Origin: Haloflavibacter putidus
GTDB lineage: Bacteria; Bacteroidota; Bacteroidia; Flavobacteriales; Flavobacteriaceae
Direction of reading: 5' to 3'
NCBI RefSeq assembly: GCF_006546625.1
Contig: NZ_VIAR01000007.1
Span: forward strand, 1-64,000
DNA: 64,000 bases
The notes beneath the pieces were generated by a model, which was not told the DNA's origin, ran no database searches, and saw only the letters and a list, made by a program, of their open reading frames with translations. Position numbers and translations under genes: made by a program. Below, one piece after another: positions 1 through 8,320 of this stretch (within the stretch, counting starts at the first letter, position 1; every line of letters begins with the position of its first letter).

Positions 1-78
1 TTCAACGGCCGTTTTTCCGTTATCAAATTCTTTGAGGATCTTAGCGATCTGTTGTGGGGAAAATTTACTCTTTTTCAT
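1..78 (-). CDS. IS3-type transposase OrfA, N-terminal fragment cut by window edge
   Basis: The minus strand reads ATG at 78-76 and stays open to base 1, giving MKKSKFSPQQIAKILKEFDN followed by GKTAVE. This is the usual N-terminus of the small helix-turn-helix OrfA of IS3-family insertion sequences, which binds the element ends and is joined to OrfB by frameshifting. Only 26 residues lie in the window, so I cannot tell whether the element is intact. A 10-bp inverted repeat sits directly upstream (79-118), where the element end would be expected. Family assignment rests on the characteristic N-terminus alone. Confidence 0.75.
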   Translation of the reverse strand, partial: MKKSKFSPQQIAKILKEFDNGKTAVE

Positions 79-118
79 ACTGTTTAAATTTAAGATAAAT
101 ATTCTACTTTTAAACAGT
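79..118. repeat. 10-bp inverted repeat at probable IS end
   Basis: ACTGTTTAAA (79-88) is the exact inverse of TTTAAACAGT (109-118), with 20 nt between them. It lies immediately outside the start of the IS3-type orfA, at about the distance where the terminal inverted repeat of such an element is usually found. It could be part of the IS end or a regulatory hairpin of the transposase; the other end of the element is outside the window. Confidence 0.5.
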
Positions 119-143
119 TCGGTTTTAAGGGAAGCTTACAGTG

Positions 144-270
144 CCTCCATCGAAATGACAGCGGGAATGTTTTTTTCCAGTGTCATCTCGACAATAGGAG
201 AGATCTCTATCCTGAGTGTCAATAAGTAGTAAGCAAAAAGATTTCTCAGTCGTTCCTCCATCGAAATGAC
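144..270. repeat. Hairpin repeat family A, cluster 1
   Basis: A half copy (CCTCCATCGAAATGAC, 144-159) is followed by a full element at 182-270. The full element opens with GTCATCTCGAC and GGAGAGATCTC and closes with AGATTTCTCAGTCGTTCCTCC then ATCGAAATGAC, so its two ends form an imperfect long hairpin. The same element recurs at 1910-2232, 6757-7280 and 12867-12955. The rest of the gene-free stretch 79-411 holds the IS end, this cluster and a CAGTTCATCAGTTTATCAG word repeat near 304-322. Confidence 0.85.
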
Positions 271-387
271 AGCGATAATTTCTATTCACATGAACCAAGC
301 AACCAGTTCATCAGTTTATCAGTTCGCCCTATTCTAATTCCACAGAAAACGGATTACGAAAAATCGAACATATTTCATTAAAAAAAC

Positions 388-395
388 TATCTTTG
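388..395 (+). promoter_or_regulatory. Promoter -7 box TATCTTTG of sugar transferase gene
   Basis: TATCTTTG matches the Bacteroidota sigma-A consensus TAnnTTTG and ends 16 nt before the ATG at 412. No good TTG was seen at the -33 position. The short distance supports the ATG at 412 as the start. Confidence 0.6.
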
Positions 396-411
396 GCTTT
401 TTATTTTGCCG

Positions 412-1809
412 ATGGTCGATACTAGAAAAATACATTTTGAAATTTCTGAACGTAAAATTCTTCTGCGAATTTTTGATGTGGTTTTCGTTTTGGGTAGTCT
501 TTACGCAGTAGGTTTTATCTTCGATTTCGATTATTTTATCATCAATAGTCAGCATTGGGTATGGTCTATTATCCTAAGTTTTTACCTATTGGTATTTGCT
601 ACCATCTTCGAGCTCTATAACTTACAGAAAAACCACGAACGTCCGCGGGTTTTTAAAAACATCGTATTAACCACTTCAGCGACCGTGTTTTTTTACCTGC
701 TTACGCCATTTTACACGCCGGCCTTACCTGGTAATAGGTTACAAATAATTTATTTTTATCTAGCGGTTTTGGTAGCGCTTAGCCTATGGCGTTATCTCTA
801 TATGAAATTAATTGCAACGCCTAGATTCAGTAAAAAAGTATTGATAGTAGGCGATTCGTTTGATATCTTAAAAATCATAGAAGATCTTAAAGCTGCAGAT
901 CCTAATTTTAATGTTGTTGCTTATGTAAATACAAAAGAGACTGAGCAAATAAACTTTTTACCCGAAGCTGCCATGCCTAGCATCTCGCTTGACTGTATGG
1001 AAGAGTTTGTTAAGCAATACCATATAGGCGAAATTATAGTGTGCAGCTCTTATAAAACCGGAATAAATGGCAACTTATATGCGGCACTTATTCGTTTGCT
1101 CCGTAAAGGTTATACCATAAAAGAATATTCGCAAGTCTACGAAGAGTTTAAAGAGAGAATCCCGATTACCTATTTGGAGCGCGATTTTTATAAATATTTT
1201 CCCTTTAGCCGAAGTAATCAAAATAAATTATATCTGTTTTTACAGCGCGTGTTAGATGTGCTTTGCTCCGTTGTCGGAATAATTTTGGGCTCTTTATTTT
1301 TACCCTTAGTTATAATAGGAAATGCTATTGGCAATAGAGGTCCGCTTTTTTATACTCAAGAACGCGTAGGACAAAACGGCTGCAACTTTAAAATCTTAAA
1401 GCTGCGCACAATGGTGATAAATGCCGAAAGAAATGGAGCGCAATGGTCGCAAAATAACGATACCCGTATTACAAAATTCGGAAAGTTTTTACGGAAATCC
1501 CGTTTAGATGAAATTCCGCAATTTTATAATGTTCTGGTGGGCGATATGAGTTTTATAGGTCCACGTCCCGAACGCCCCGTTTTTGTAACAGAATTGGCAA
1601 AAGTTATTCCCTTTTACGATATTCGTCACGTAATTAAACCCGGACTAACGGGTTGGGCGCAAGTAAGTACTTCTTATGGAAGCAGCGAAGAAGATAGTCT
1701 TAGAAAATTACAATACGACCTTTACTACATCAAACACCGCGGACCCTTTTTAGACCTAAGAATCTTCATAAAAACCCTAAGCACGGTAATTTTCTTTAGA
1801 GGGCAGTAA
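412..1809 (+). CDS. Polyprenyl glycosylphosphotransferase (bacterial sugar transferase)
   Basis: Membrane enzyme of about 465 residues that transfers a sugar-1-phosphate from a nucleotide sugar to the undecaprenyl phosphate carrier, the first step of exopolysaccharide or capsule repeat assembly. The N-terminal third has several hydrophobic spans; a Rossmann-like segment (KKVLIVGDSFD) follows; the C-terminal third is the conserved sugar-transferase domain with the RVLDVLCS membrane re-entry helix, ERVGQNGCNFKILKLRTM, SRLDEIPQFYNVLVGDMSF, GPRPERP and KPGLTGWAQV. ATG at 412 is preferred over an in-frame TTG at 406. No glycosyltransferase genes are adjacent: the gene stands alone between two repeat clusters. 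The acceptor sugar cannot be read from the sequence. Confidence 0.9.
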   Translation: MVDTRKIHFEISERKILLRIFDVVFVLGSLYAVGFIFDFDYFIINSQHWVWSIILSFYLLVFATIFELYNLQKNHERPRVFKNIVLTTSATVFFYLLTPFYTPALPGNRLQIIYFYLAVLVALSLWRYLYMKLIATPRFSKKVLIVGDSFDILKIIEDLKAADPNFNVVAYVNTKETEQINFLPEAAMPSISLDCMEEFVKQYHIGEIIVCSSYKTGINGNLYAALIRLLRKGYTIKEYSQVYEEFKERIPITYLERDFYKYFPFSRSNQNKLYLFLQRVLDVLCSVVGIILGSLFLPLVIIGNAIGNRGPLFYTQERVGQNGCNFKILKLRTMVINAERNGAQWSQNNDTRITKFGKFLRKSRLDEIPQFYNVLVGDMSFIGPRPERPVFVTELAKVIPFYDIRHVIKPGLTGWAQVSTSYGSSEEDSLRKLQYDLYYIKHRGPFLDLRIFIKTLSTVIFFRGQ

Positions 1810-1853
1810 TTTTAGGTTTGAGGTGGTAGATCTTGGGTTGTAGGTAGTGAAAA

Positions 1854-2232
1854 AGATTTCTCAGTCGTTCCTCCATAAAAGTGACAGTAGTTATTTTTGT
1901 TTTACAATTGTCATTTCGACGATAGGAGAAATCTCTTTTTCGAGTGGGAATAAGCAATATGCAAAAAAGATTTCTCAGTCGTTCCTCCATCGAAATGACA
2001 GTGAGAATGTGTTTTTATTTTCCGGGTGTCATCTCGACGATAGGAGAGATCTCTATTCCGAGTGGGAATAAGCAATATGCAGAAAAAGATTTCTCAGTCG
2101 TTCCTCCAGCGAAATGACAGTAGTTATTTTTGTTTTACAATTGTCATTTCGACGATAGGAGAAATCTCTATTCCGAGTGGGAATAAGCAATATGCAAAAA
2201 AGATTCCTCAGTCGTCCCTCCATCGAAATGAC
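1854..2232. repeat. Hairpin repeat family A, cluster 2 (half copy plus three full copies)
   Basis: A half copy at 1854-1885 is followed by full elements at 1910-1999, 2028-2118 and 2143-2232, all in one orientation (GTCATTTCGAC... at the left, ...TCGAAATGAC at the right). The 24-nt linker before the elements at 1910 and 2143 is the same (AGTAGTTATTTTTGTTTTAC then AATT), so part of the cluster arose by tandem duplication with a period of about 233 bp. Short open frames crossing this stretch are repeat translations, not genes. The cluster fills most of the gene-free stretch 1810-2278. Confidence 0.9.
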
Positions 2233-2278
2233 AGCGGAGTTTTTCCTATTCCAATCAACACATCCGCTCATCAACACA

Positions 2279-3874
2279 TCAACCAAGCTTCCGTTTCTTT
2301 GCAATACCGAAAAGCAATACAAAAACGCCTAAAAATATAGCAATGCGCGCTATGTAATCGCCGTATTTTACGTAAAATGTTTTTTGGGTGTTGAGGTTTA
2401 CTTTTCCGCGTAAAGCGCCTTGTTTTTCGTAACCCAATTGTTGCGTGATTTCGCCACGCTGATTTATAAAAGCCGAAATACCGGTGTTGGCGCTGCGTAC
2501 TACGTCTTTCCGATTTTCGATAGCGCGTAATCTTGCGTAACTTAAGTGTTGTTTGTGACCTTGGGTGTTGCCCCACCAGGCATCGTTGGTGATAATGCTT
2601 AAAAAGCCGGCTTCGTTTTGGGAATAGCCGGTAACATATTCGCCGTAAACCGACTCGTAACAGATTATTGGCGCGGCTTTTCCTTTTCCGTTAAGGCTAA
2701 AAACCTCTCTTTTATCTTGCGTGGTTTTCATAGCGACGGTACCGCCCAAATCTATCATTACATCACCTAAAATGGGTTTTAAAAATTCTTGGTACGGAAA
2801 ATTTTCTACACCAACCACCAGTTTTGATTTATGGTATAACTGCGGTTCTGCGTTTTTACGCATCAAAAAAGCCGAATTATAATCGTCGTACCATAAACCG
2901 GGTTTTACAAAATTGGTCTGACCGCGCACCTTGCTTTCTTGCGTAATCCACTGCATCATCGAGATGCCTGCCAAGATATTTAAATTGGGGTATTGGGTTA
3001 AGAGTTCTTCTGCAAAATAATGGGCTTGCGAGTATTTAAATTGGTTTAGCTGCGTGCCATCTGCATAAACGGTTTCGGGGGCAACGAGAATAGCAGTCGA
3101 ATCGGTTAATTTTTCTTTTGCCAGGCTGTTTATTAATTGTCCCACGCGTTTATCTGTAGTGTTATATTTTTCGGTGTACGGATTGATGTTAGGTTGGACA
3201 ATTACAGCTTCCAACTGGGGTGGACTCGCGTCTTTTTCCGCGTAAGCGTTCCATAAAAGTAAACTTACCACTATAGGAAGTAAAATAAACAGCGTATTTT
3301 TTATTATTCCGCGATAGATAATAGCTTTTTCGCGGTATTGCCTATATAAAAGAAGGCTTTTAAAAATGCTGAAATTGAGCAGCCAAACCCATAAAGTACC
3401 GCCAAAAGTACCGGTATATTCGTACCATTGTATCCAGGTGATGTATTCTGAAAAGCCGTTGCCAAGATTTAACCACGGCCAGGAAAATTCCCAAATTAAA
3501 TGCAGTTTTTCAAAACCAATCCATAAACAAATTAGAAAAGTTGCGCCGGCGCTAAAATTGAGACGTTTGGCAAGGTGGTGATAAATTAAAAACACCAAAC
3601 TCATTAATAAAGAATTTACCAAAACGGCAAAAACCATCCCGAAAACCGTAGAATGATAGAGCCAGTAGGTGGTGATGATATTCCACAGGAAAAAAGTGAG
3701 ATAAGAAAGCCCAAAAACTTTAGCAGCAGTGGTTTTATTTAGCTGTTGCCGAAGTTTAAATTCGGCCCATAATAAGGGTACGAAGGCAAAAAATAAAAAT
3801 AAGGGAAAACCGTAAGTTGGCCATCCCAAGGCCAAACATAATCCGGAAAGTAAAGCAAGATAAATTGGTTTCAT
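2279..3874 (-). CDS. lnt: Apolipoprotein N-acyltransferase
   Basis: Inner-membrane enzyme that adds the third acyl chain to the N-terminal cysteine of lipoproteins. 531 residues, close to the usual length. The first roughly 210 residues contain about six hydrophobic spans; the rest is the periplasmic nitrilase-like domain. The three catalytic residues are recognisable: Glu267 in VAPETVYADG, Lys349 in YHKSKLV and Cys405 in PIICYESVYGE. The many lipoproteins in this window (20117, 29853, 31190, 55995) are likely clients. It lies 51 bp upstream of the PorV-like gene on the same strand but is transcribed after it. Confidence 0.95.
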   Translation of the reverse strand: MKPIYLALLSGLCLALGWPTYGFPLFLFFAFVPLLWAEFKLRQQLNKTTAAKVFGLSYLTFFLWNIITTYWLYHSTVFGMVFAVLVNSLLMSLVFLIYHHLAKRLNFSAGATFLICLWIGFEKLHLIWEFSWPWLNLGNGFSEYITWIQWYEYTGTFGGTLWVWLLNFSIFKSLLLYRQYREKAIIYRGIIKNTLFILLPIVVSLLLWNAYAEKDASPPQLEAVIVQPNINPYTEKYNTTDKRVGQLINSLAKEKLTDSTAILVAPETVYADGTQLNQFKYSQAHYFAEELLTQYPNLNILAGISMMQWITQESKVRGQTNFVKPGLWYDDYNSAFLMRKNAEPQLYHKSKLVVGVENFPYQEFLKPILGDVMIDLGGTVAMKTTQDKREVFSLNGKGKAAPIICYESVYGEYVTGYSQNEAGFLSIITNDAWWGNTQGHKQHLSYARLRAIENRKDVVRSANTGISAFINQRGEITQQLGYEKQGALRGKVNLNTQKTFYVKYGDYIARIAIFLGVFVLLFGIAKKRKLG

Positions 3875-3925
3875 TCTAAAAACGGTCTTTGGCGTAGATT
3901 TTTAAGTTGCCGCAAAAATACGCTA

Positions 3926-4996
3926 TTATCGAAAGATACTCCAATCTATTTTTAAGGAAAAGACATTGGAATAAAGCGCCGTGCTTTGGTCGCCAATATC
4001 TGTAAAAGCATAATCTACCGCTATGCCGCGATATTTAAAACCTACGCCAAAATTTGGCTGAAACCCCAGTTCTTTGCTGCCGTCAAATTGTTCTGTGTTT
4101 TGAAAATTGCCCATCCCGCCGCGCAGGTAAACCATTTTTATATAACCAACTTCAAAACCGAAAGCCGGATTTACGCTTACGGCAGAAGTAGAAATTAAAT
4201 CGTTGGTTTCTGCAAAACGCATATTTAGGTCAACCTCTGTTTTAAGGTCAAAGTCATGCCGAATAGTAAAATTTTTGGCGATGCCCAGTTGTAGTTTGGG
4301 CAAAGTAATTTCAGTGGTTTCGGGCAGTTCTTGGTTTTGTCCTTCTACCGCATCTTGTATCTTGGCATATTCGTCTTCGTCTATTGCCCAAGTGTTGTAG
4401 GTAGTGGTAATATCTCTGGCCATAACACCAAACGACCAGTTGTTTTTGGTTTGAAACTGAATGCCGGCATCAAAACCAAAACCCCAGGAGGTGGCAAACT
4501 CACCAATTATACGGCGAATAACTTTAGCATTTATTCCGTAACTAAAACCATCTAAGGGCAAATACCGGGCGTAAGAAAATGTAAAAGCATAATCTGCCGC
4601 AGAAAACAAACTTATGTTGTCATAATTAATGCTGCCGTCTTCTTCTATAAGTTGGGTGGTATTCATAATATCGTCTACCCCAAACCGAATAATATTAAAA
4701 GCAACTGCGCTTTTTTTATCTAAAGGCATCGCGCCGGCTATATAATCGTAATTGGCAATATTGGCAAAATAGCTGGCGTGCATTAGAGAGAGTTGCTTGT
4801 CTTCTAAATTTACCAACCCGGCAGGATTCCAATAAGCCGCGTTTACATCTGCGGTAGTTGCCGTCACTGCATTTGCCATTCCAAATGCCGCTGCATCTAC
4901 TCCTATATTTAAAAATTCGTTAGAATATTTACGGAGTTGTTGCGCCGTACCGGCAATAGAAATTAAAAAAAACAGAAAGGGAAGTGCTTTCTTCAA
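3926..4996 (-). CDS. PorV/PorQ-family outer-membrane protein
   Basis: 356 residues with a signal peptide (MKKALPFLFFLISIAGTAQQ) followed by the features of the PorV/UPF0164 group: FLNIGVDAAAFGMANA, NAAYWNPAGLV and a C-terminal beta-strand ending in ..KIDWSIF. PorV proteins are FadL-like barrels that help release and modify cargo of the type IX secretion system of Bacteroidota. This copy has no other secretion genes around it, so it may be the accessory type often called PorV2 rather than the core subunit. Family is secure, exact role is inference. Confidence 0.8.
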   Translation of the reverse strand: MKKALPFLFFLISIAGTAQQLRKYSNEFLNIGVDAAAFGMANAVTATTADVNAAYWNPAGLVNLEDKQLSLMHASYFANIANYDYIAGAMPLDKKSAVAFNIIRFGVDDIMNTTQLIEEDGSINYDNISLFSAADYAFTFSYARYLPLDGFSYGINAKVIRRIIGEFATSWGFGFDAGIQFQTKNNWSFGVMARDITTTYNTWAIDEDEYAKIQDAVEGQNQELPETTEITLPKLQLGIAKNFTIRHDFDLKTEVDLNMRFAETNDLISTSAVSVNPAFGFEVGYIKMVYLRGGMGNFQNTEQFDGSKELGFQPNFGVGFKYRGIAVDYAFTDIGDQSTALYSNVFSLKIDWSIFR

Positions 4997-5320
4997 AGGT
5001 TAAATTTTTTGCAAATATCTGATTTATTTATCATATATAAACCCTAAATACGCATACTTATTGCCCAAACTGCGTAACAAATAATGTGAATTCGATATTT
5101 AAGTTCAAAGTTTTCAGTTCTTTTTTTTTCAGTATAATTAAAATTCTCAAAACGGCCTACTTTTCATGGGCGATGCAAATCGAAGAGTAAAAAGAGTAAA
5201 AGAGTAAAATTTGTTAATTCGTTACTAGAGATGAGGACAAACACACATATATATTAAAGAAAAATTTTAGTATAAAGAAATACTCGAATAGTTTCAGAAA
5301 TAACGAGCGACAAGCGGAAG

Positions 5321-5348
5321 TGCTTTTCGCGATAGCGAAAAAAAGCAT
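5321..5348. repeat. REP-like hairpin with GATA loop
   Basis: TGCTTTTCGC (5321-5330), loop GATA, then GCGAAAAAAAGCA (5335-5347): a stem with a small A-bulge. It is embedded in GCGA/AGCG-rich sequence not seen elsewhere in the window. Confidence 0.6.
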
Positions 5349-5561
5349 GTAGCGCAGAGAGCGAGCGGTTCTTTTGTTTCGATAATATCGGCATAAAAGA
5401 AATTTCCTTTACTATTCTTGATTTTTTGGCTTAGTTTATCCTGAGTCCAACCGTAGGATTTTTTATCAAGAAAAAATGAGCAGAAGATAAATAATTTTTA
5501 TTGATTGAAAATTCAAACTCATTTGTTTATTTGTAAAAACTCAAACATTCCATCATCTGTC

Positions 5562-5603
5562 ATCCTGAAAAAATCTGACCAACGGAAAGATTTTATTCAG
5601 GAT
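5562..5603. repeat. Inverted repeat of the ATCCTGAA...TTCAGGAT type
   Basis: ATCCTGAAAAAATCT (5562-5576) faces AGATTTTATTCAGGAT (5588-5603); the arms match with a single extra base and an 11-nt loop. Sequences of the form TCATCCTGA...TCAGGATCT are a recurrent intergenic repeat in Bacteroidota genomes as I know them. Confidence 0.7.
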
Positions 5604-5746
5604 CTCTTTGTGGCATAATTAGTTGCTTTGTGAATTGAATAATTAGTTAATGGGTGATATATTAAAAATCAAAATCATACATTCTACAGTATGCAAACAA
5701 AAATAAGCCAAATGATTATCGATTTACTTTTTACGGATTTCGAGTG

Positions 5747-5764
5747 ATCCCGCAGGTGCGGGAT
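5747..5764. repeat. GC-rich perfect hairpin
   Basis: ATCCCGC (5747-5753), loop AGGT, GCGGGAT (5758-5764): a perfect 7-bp stem, flanked by TTTCGAG on the left and ATCGAGAAA on the right. GC-rich in an otherwise AT-rich gap. Position gives no clear terminator role because no T-tract follows. Confidence 0.65.
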
Positions 5765-5926
5765 TGTATCGAGAAAAAAACAGCAAATTGTCTTTAGTCA
5801 ATTGTCCTTCTTGACTCTTTGCCTCTAAAAAATGTCAAATCAAAAAAGAAAACCAATAAATAGTTAAGGAAGAAATATTGCTAATACGCGAAGTTTTGTA
5901 TTTTTAACCGTTAGAACCCATTTACA

Positions 5927-6670
5927 ATGAAAAGACATATACCTAACCTAATTACTTTACTGAATTTATTAAGCGGGGCAATTGCCACTGTTTTAGCCGT
6001 ACAAAATAACCTGATTACTGCGGCGGCATTTGTGGGCTTGGGTATTTTCTTCGATTTTTTTGATGGACTTGCAGCGCGGGCTTTAGATGTAAAAAGTGAA
6101 ATTGGCTTGCAATTAGATTCTTTGGCAGATATGGTAACCAGTGGTTTAGTGCCGGGAATTGTAATGTTTCAACTGCTTTCTAAGTCGGTTGATTATTCTT
6201 TTGAAAGCGATGCCTTGGCTTGGTCTACGCAAGACTATTTATATCTCGACTTTTCGTGGATTGCCATTGTGGGCTTTCTGGTAACTTTGGGGTCTGCCTA
6301 TCGGTTGGCAAAATTTAATATAGACGAGCGGCAAACCAGTAGTTTTATAGGTTTACCAACGCCGGCAAATGCTATTTTGATATTGAGTTTTCCGTTAATT
6401 CTTACTTTTCAGCCCGGCGAGTTGGCCAATACTTTGCTTTTTAATACTTGGTTTTTAGTGGGTTTAAGCATTGTAAGTTGTATTTTGCTTAACGCGGAAA
6501 TAGCCTTATTTGCGCTAAAATTTAAAACCTATGCTTTAAAACCCAATTGGTTTCGCTACTTGTTTTTATTACTTTGTGCCGGCTTGATTATCTTCTTAGA
6601 GTTTTGGAGCCTCCCGATTATCATTTTATTGTACATAGTTTTATCGTTGATAGTAAAGGAGAGCGAGTAG
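5927..6670 (+). CDS. pssA: CDP-diacylglycerol--serine O-phosphatidyltransferase
   Basis: Membrane enzyme that makes phosphatidylserine from CDP-diacylglycerol and serine, precursor of phosphatidylethanolamine. 247 residues with about seven hydrophobic spans. The CDP-alcohol phosphotransferase signature D-G-x2-A-R-x8-G-x3-D-x3-D is present at about residues 46-68 (DGLAARALD, then G, QLDSLAD). No decarboxylase gene is adjacent. Flanked on both sides by repeat-rich gaps. Confidence 0.93.
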   Translation: MKRHIPNLITLLNLLSGAIATVLAVQNNLITAAAFVGLGIFFDFFDGLAARALDVKSEIGLQLDSLADMVTSGLVPGIVMFQLLSKSVDYSFESDALAWSTQDYLYLDFSWIAIVGFLVTLGSAYRLAKFNIDERQTSSFIGLPTPANAILILSFPLILTFQPGELANTLLFNTWFLVGLSIVSCILLNAEIALFALKFKTYALKPNWFRYLFLLLCAGLIIFLEFWSLPIIILLYIVLSLIVKESE

Positions 6671-7345
6671 TTGATTGGATGATTTGTTAATTAGTGAATA
6701 GGTTGAATGGTTCATTATTTTATTAAGTTAGATGACAATAGGGGTTAATTCTGAGTGTCATTTCGATGGAGGCACGACTGAGAAATCTTTTTCTACATTC
6801 AAAAATCGTAATGAGATCTCTCCTTTCGTCGAGATGCCAATTGGGAAATATAAAGATGCGGTAAATTGGCAGATTGGTTAATTTGGTGATTTGGGGGAAT
6901 TGGTTGGATGGTTACTTCATTAAGTTAGATGACAATAGGGGGAAATTCTAAGTGTCATTTCGATGGAGGAACGACTAAGAAATCTTTTTACTGCTTATTG
7001 TTTATTCAGCCTGGGAAAAAAGATATCTCCTATCGTCGATATGACAGTTGGAAAATGAAAAGATGCGATTGATTTGATGATTTGATGATTTGGTGATTTG
7101 ATGATTTGTTAATTAGTGAATAGGTTGAGTGGTTCATTATTTTATTAAGTTAGATGACAATAGGGGGAAATTCTGAGTGTCATTTCGATGGAGGAACGAC
7201 TGAGAAATCTTTTTCCGCTTGAAGCTTAATGCTTATAGCATATCGCAGTCAAAAAAGATATCTCCTATCGTCGATAGGACATTTGGAAAACGAAATCAAT
7301 TTCCGCTATCCTTTCCACGGAGGACTGCTAACTGCCCACTGAACA
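6671..7345. repeat. Repeat-filled gap: family A cluster 3 with GATTTG minisatellite
   Basis: The 675-bp gap holds three family A elements in the orientation opposite to clusters 1 and 2: 6757-6838, 6954-7045 and 7179-7280. Each is preceded by the same lead-in (TTAAGTTAGATGACAATAGG) and by a GATTTG/GGTTAAT word repeat; the clearest one is at 7067-7108 (repeats of GATTTGAT / GATTTGGT). The whole unit of about 200 bp is therefore repeated. The gap ends in a TGCTAACTGCCCACTGAACA word repeat just before the lptB stop. No gene found. Confidence 0.85.
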
Positions 7346-8086
7346 TTAATCAAACAACTTTTTTTTGCGCAATTCAAAATTCTGACCCAGGTAAACTTTT
7401 CTTACCATTTCATCCTCGGCTAATTCTTCCGGGACACCGTGTTTTAAAATACTACCTTCAAACATTAAATAAGTGTGGTCTGTAATGGCTAAGGTTTCTT
7501 GTACGTTATGGTCGGTTATGAGAATTCCTATGTTTTTCTTTTTTAGTTGGGCAACAATACGCTGAATATCTTCTACGGCTACCGGATCTACGCCGGCAAA
7601 AGGCTCATCTAATAAAATAAATTTTGGATCGGTTGCCAGGGCGCGGGCAATTTCGGTACGTCTGCGTTCTCCACCCGAAAGTAAATCTCCCCTGCTTTTA
7701 CGAATATGTCCCAAACCAAATTCGTCAATAAGCGCTTCCATTTTGTCTTCGCGTTCTTTTTTAGAGAGTTTGGTAAGTTGCAGTACGCTCATAATATTGT
7801 CTTCTATGCTTAGTTTTCTAAACACAGAAGCTTCTTGCGCCAGATAACCAATGCCGTGTTGTGCGCGTTTATACATCGGGTATTTGGTAATATTGGTCTT
7901 GTCTAAAAAAATATTGCCGCTATTTGGTTTTATCAAACCAACAATCATATAAAAACTGGTGGTTTTTCCTGCTCCGTTAGGACCTAGAAGTCCTACTATT
8001 TCTCCCTGCTCTACTGCTACAGAAATACCTTTTACTACTTTCCTGCCTTTATATGCTTTTACCAAATTGTCTGCCCGTAGTATCAT
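7346..8086 (-). CDS. lptB: LPS export ABC transporter ATP-binding protein LptB
   Basis: Cytoplasmic ATPase that drives extraction of lipopolysaccharide from the inner membrane with LptFG. 246 residues, typical. Walker A GPNGAGKT near residue 35, Q-loop in YLAQEASVFRKL, signature LSGGERRRTEIARAL, Walker B KFILLDEPFAGVDP and the switch histidine in ITDHNVQETL are all present. It follows the kdsD-tatC-carboxymuconolactone decarboxylase-like genes after a 219-bp gap on the same strand, so co-transcription is possible but not evident. Confidence 0.95.
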   Translation of the reverse strand: MILRADNLVKAYKGRKVVKGISVAVEQGEIVGLLGPNGAGKTTSFYMIVGLIKPNSGNIFLDKTNITKYPMYKRAQHGIGYLAQEASVFRKLSIEDNIMSVLQLTKLSKKEREDKMEALIDEFGLGHIRKSRGDLLSGGERRRTEIARALATDPKFILLDEPFAGVDPVAVEDIQRIVAQLKKKNIGILITDHNVQETLAITDHTYLMFEGSILKHGVPEELAEDEMVRKVYLGQNFELRKKKLFD

Positions 8087-8113
8087 CTCTATTTTTAAAT
8101 TTTTATCCTTGAC

Positions 8114-8320
8114 CGCCCATTGCTAACTGAACACTGCCAACTGAATTCTTTTTTCTACACTCTAATCTCTAATTTCCATTTTCCAAGCTTTACCCTGTAA
8201 GCGATAAGCTCGGAAATTAATTTTTTCAATCATCTTAATTCAAAATTCAAACTTCAAATTTTAATAATTATTAATCGTCAATTACTACTGCTAACTGAAC
8301 ACTGTTTACTGATCACTACC
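8114..8320. repeat. Degenerate ACTGAACACTGCC word repeats
   Basis: Runs of CACTG/AACTG words occur at 8114-8146 and 8288-8320. Related runs are at 7324-7345 and 13039-13072. The second run extends into the last codons of the gene ending at 8306, so the C-terminal residues of that protein are encoded by repeat sequence. Confidence 0.6.

Larger units (their letters stand above)
4997..5926. other. 930-bp gene-free region with three unrelated small hairpins
   Basis: No credible gene on either strand. The region is AT-rich and contains three self-complementary elements described separately (5321-5348, 5562-5603, 5747-5764), all of REP-like appearance and unlike repeat family A. The stretch 5296-5385 is noticeably richer in GCGA/AGCG words than the surroundings. 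The right end carries a weak promoter-like TATTTTTA at 5899-5906 ahead of pssA. Confidence 0.7.

Noticed and set aside
1854-2232. CRISPR-like spaced repeats
   Set aside because: Elements are about 90 bp, internally self-complementary and imperfect, with similar linkers rather than unique spacers, and no cas genes are present.
1796-2340. Short open frames of 60-90 codons on both strands across the repeat cluster
   Set aside because: They translate the repeat itself (recurrent MEERLRNLF and KKISQSFLH words) and have no promoter, start or family support.
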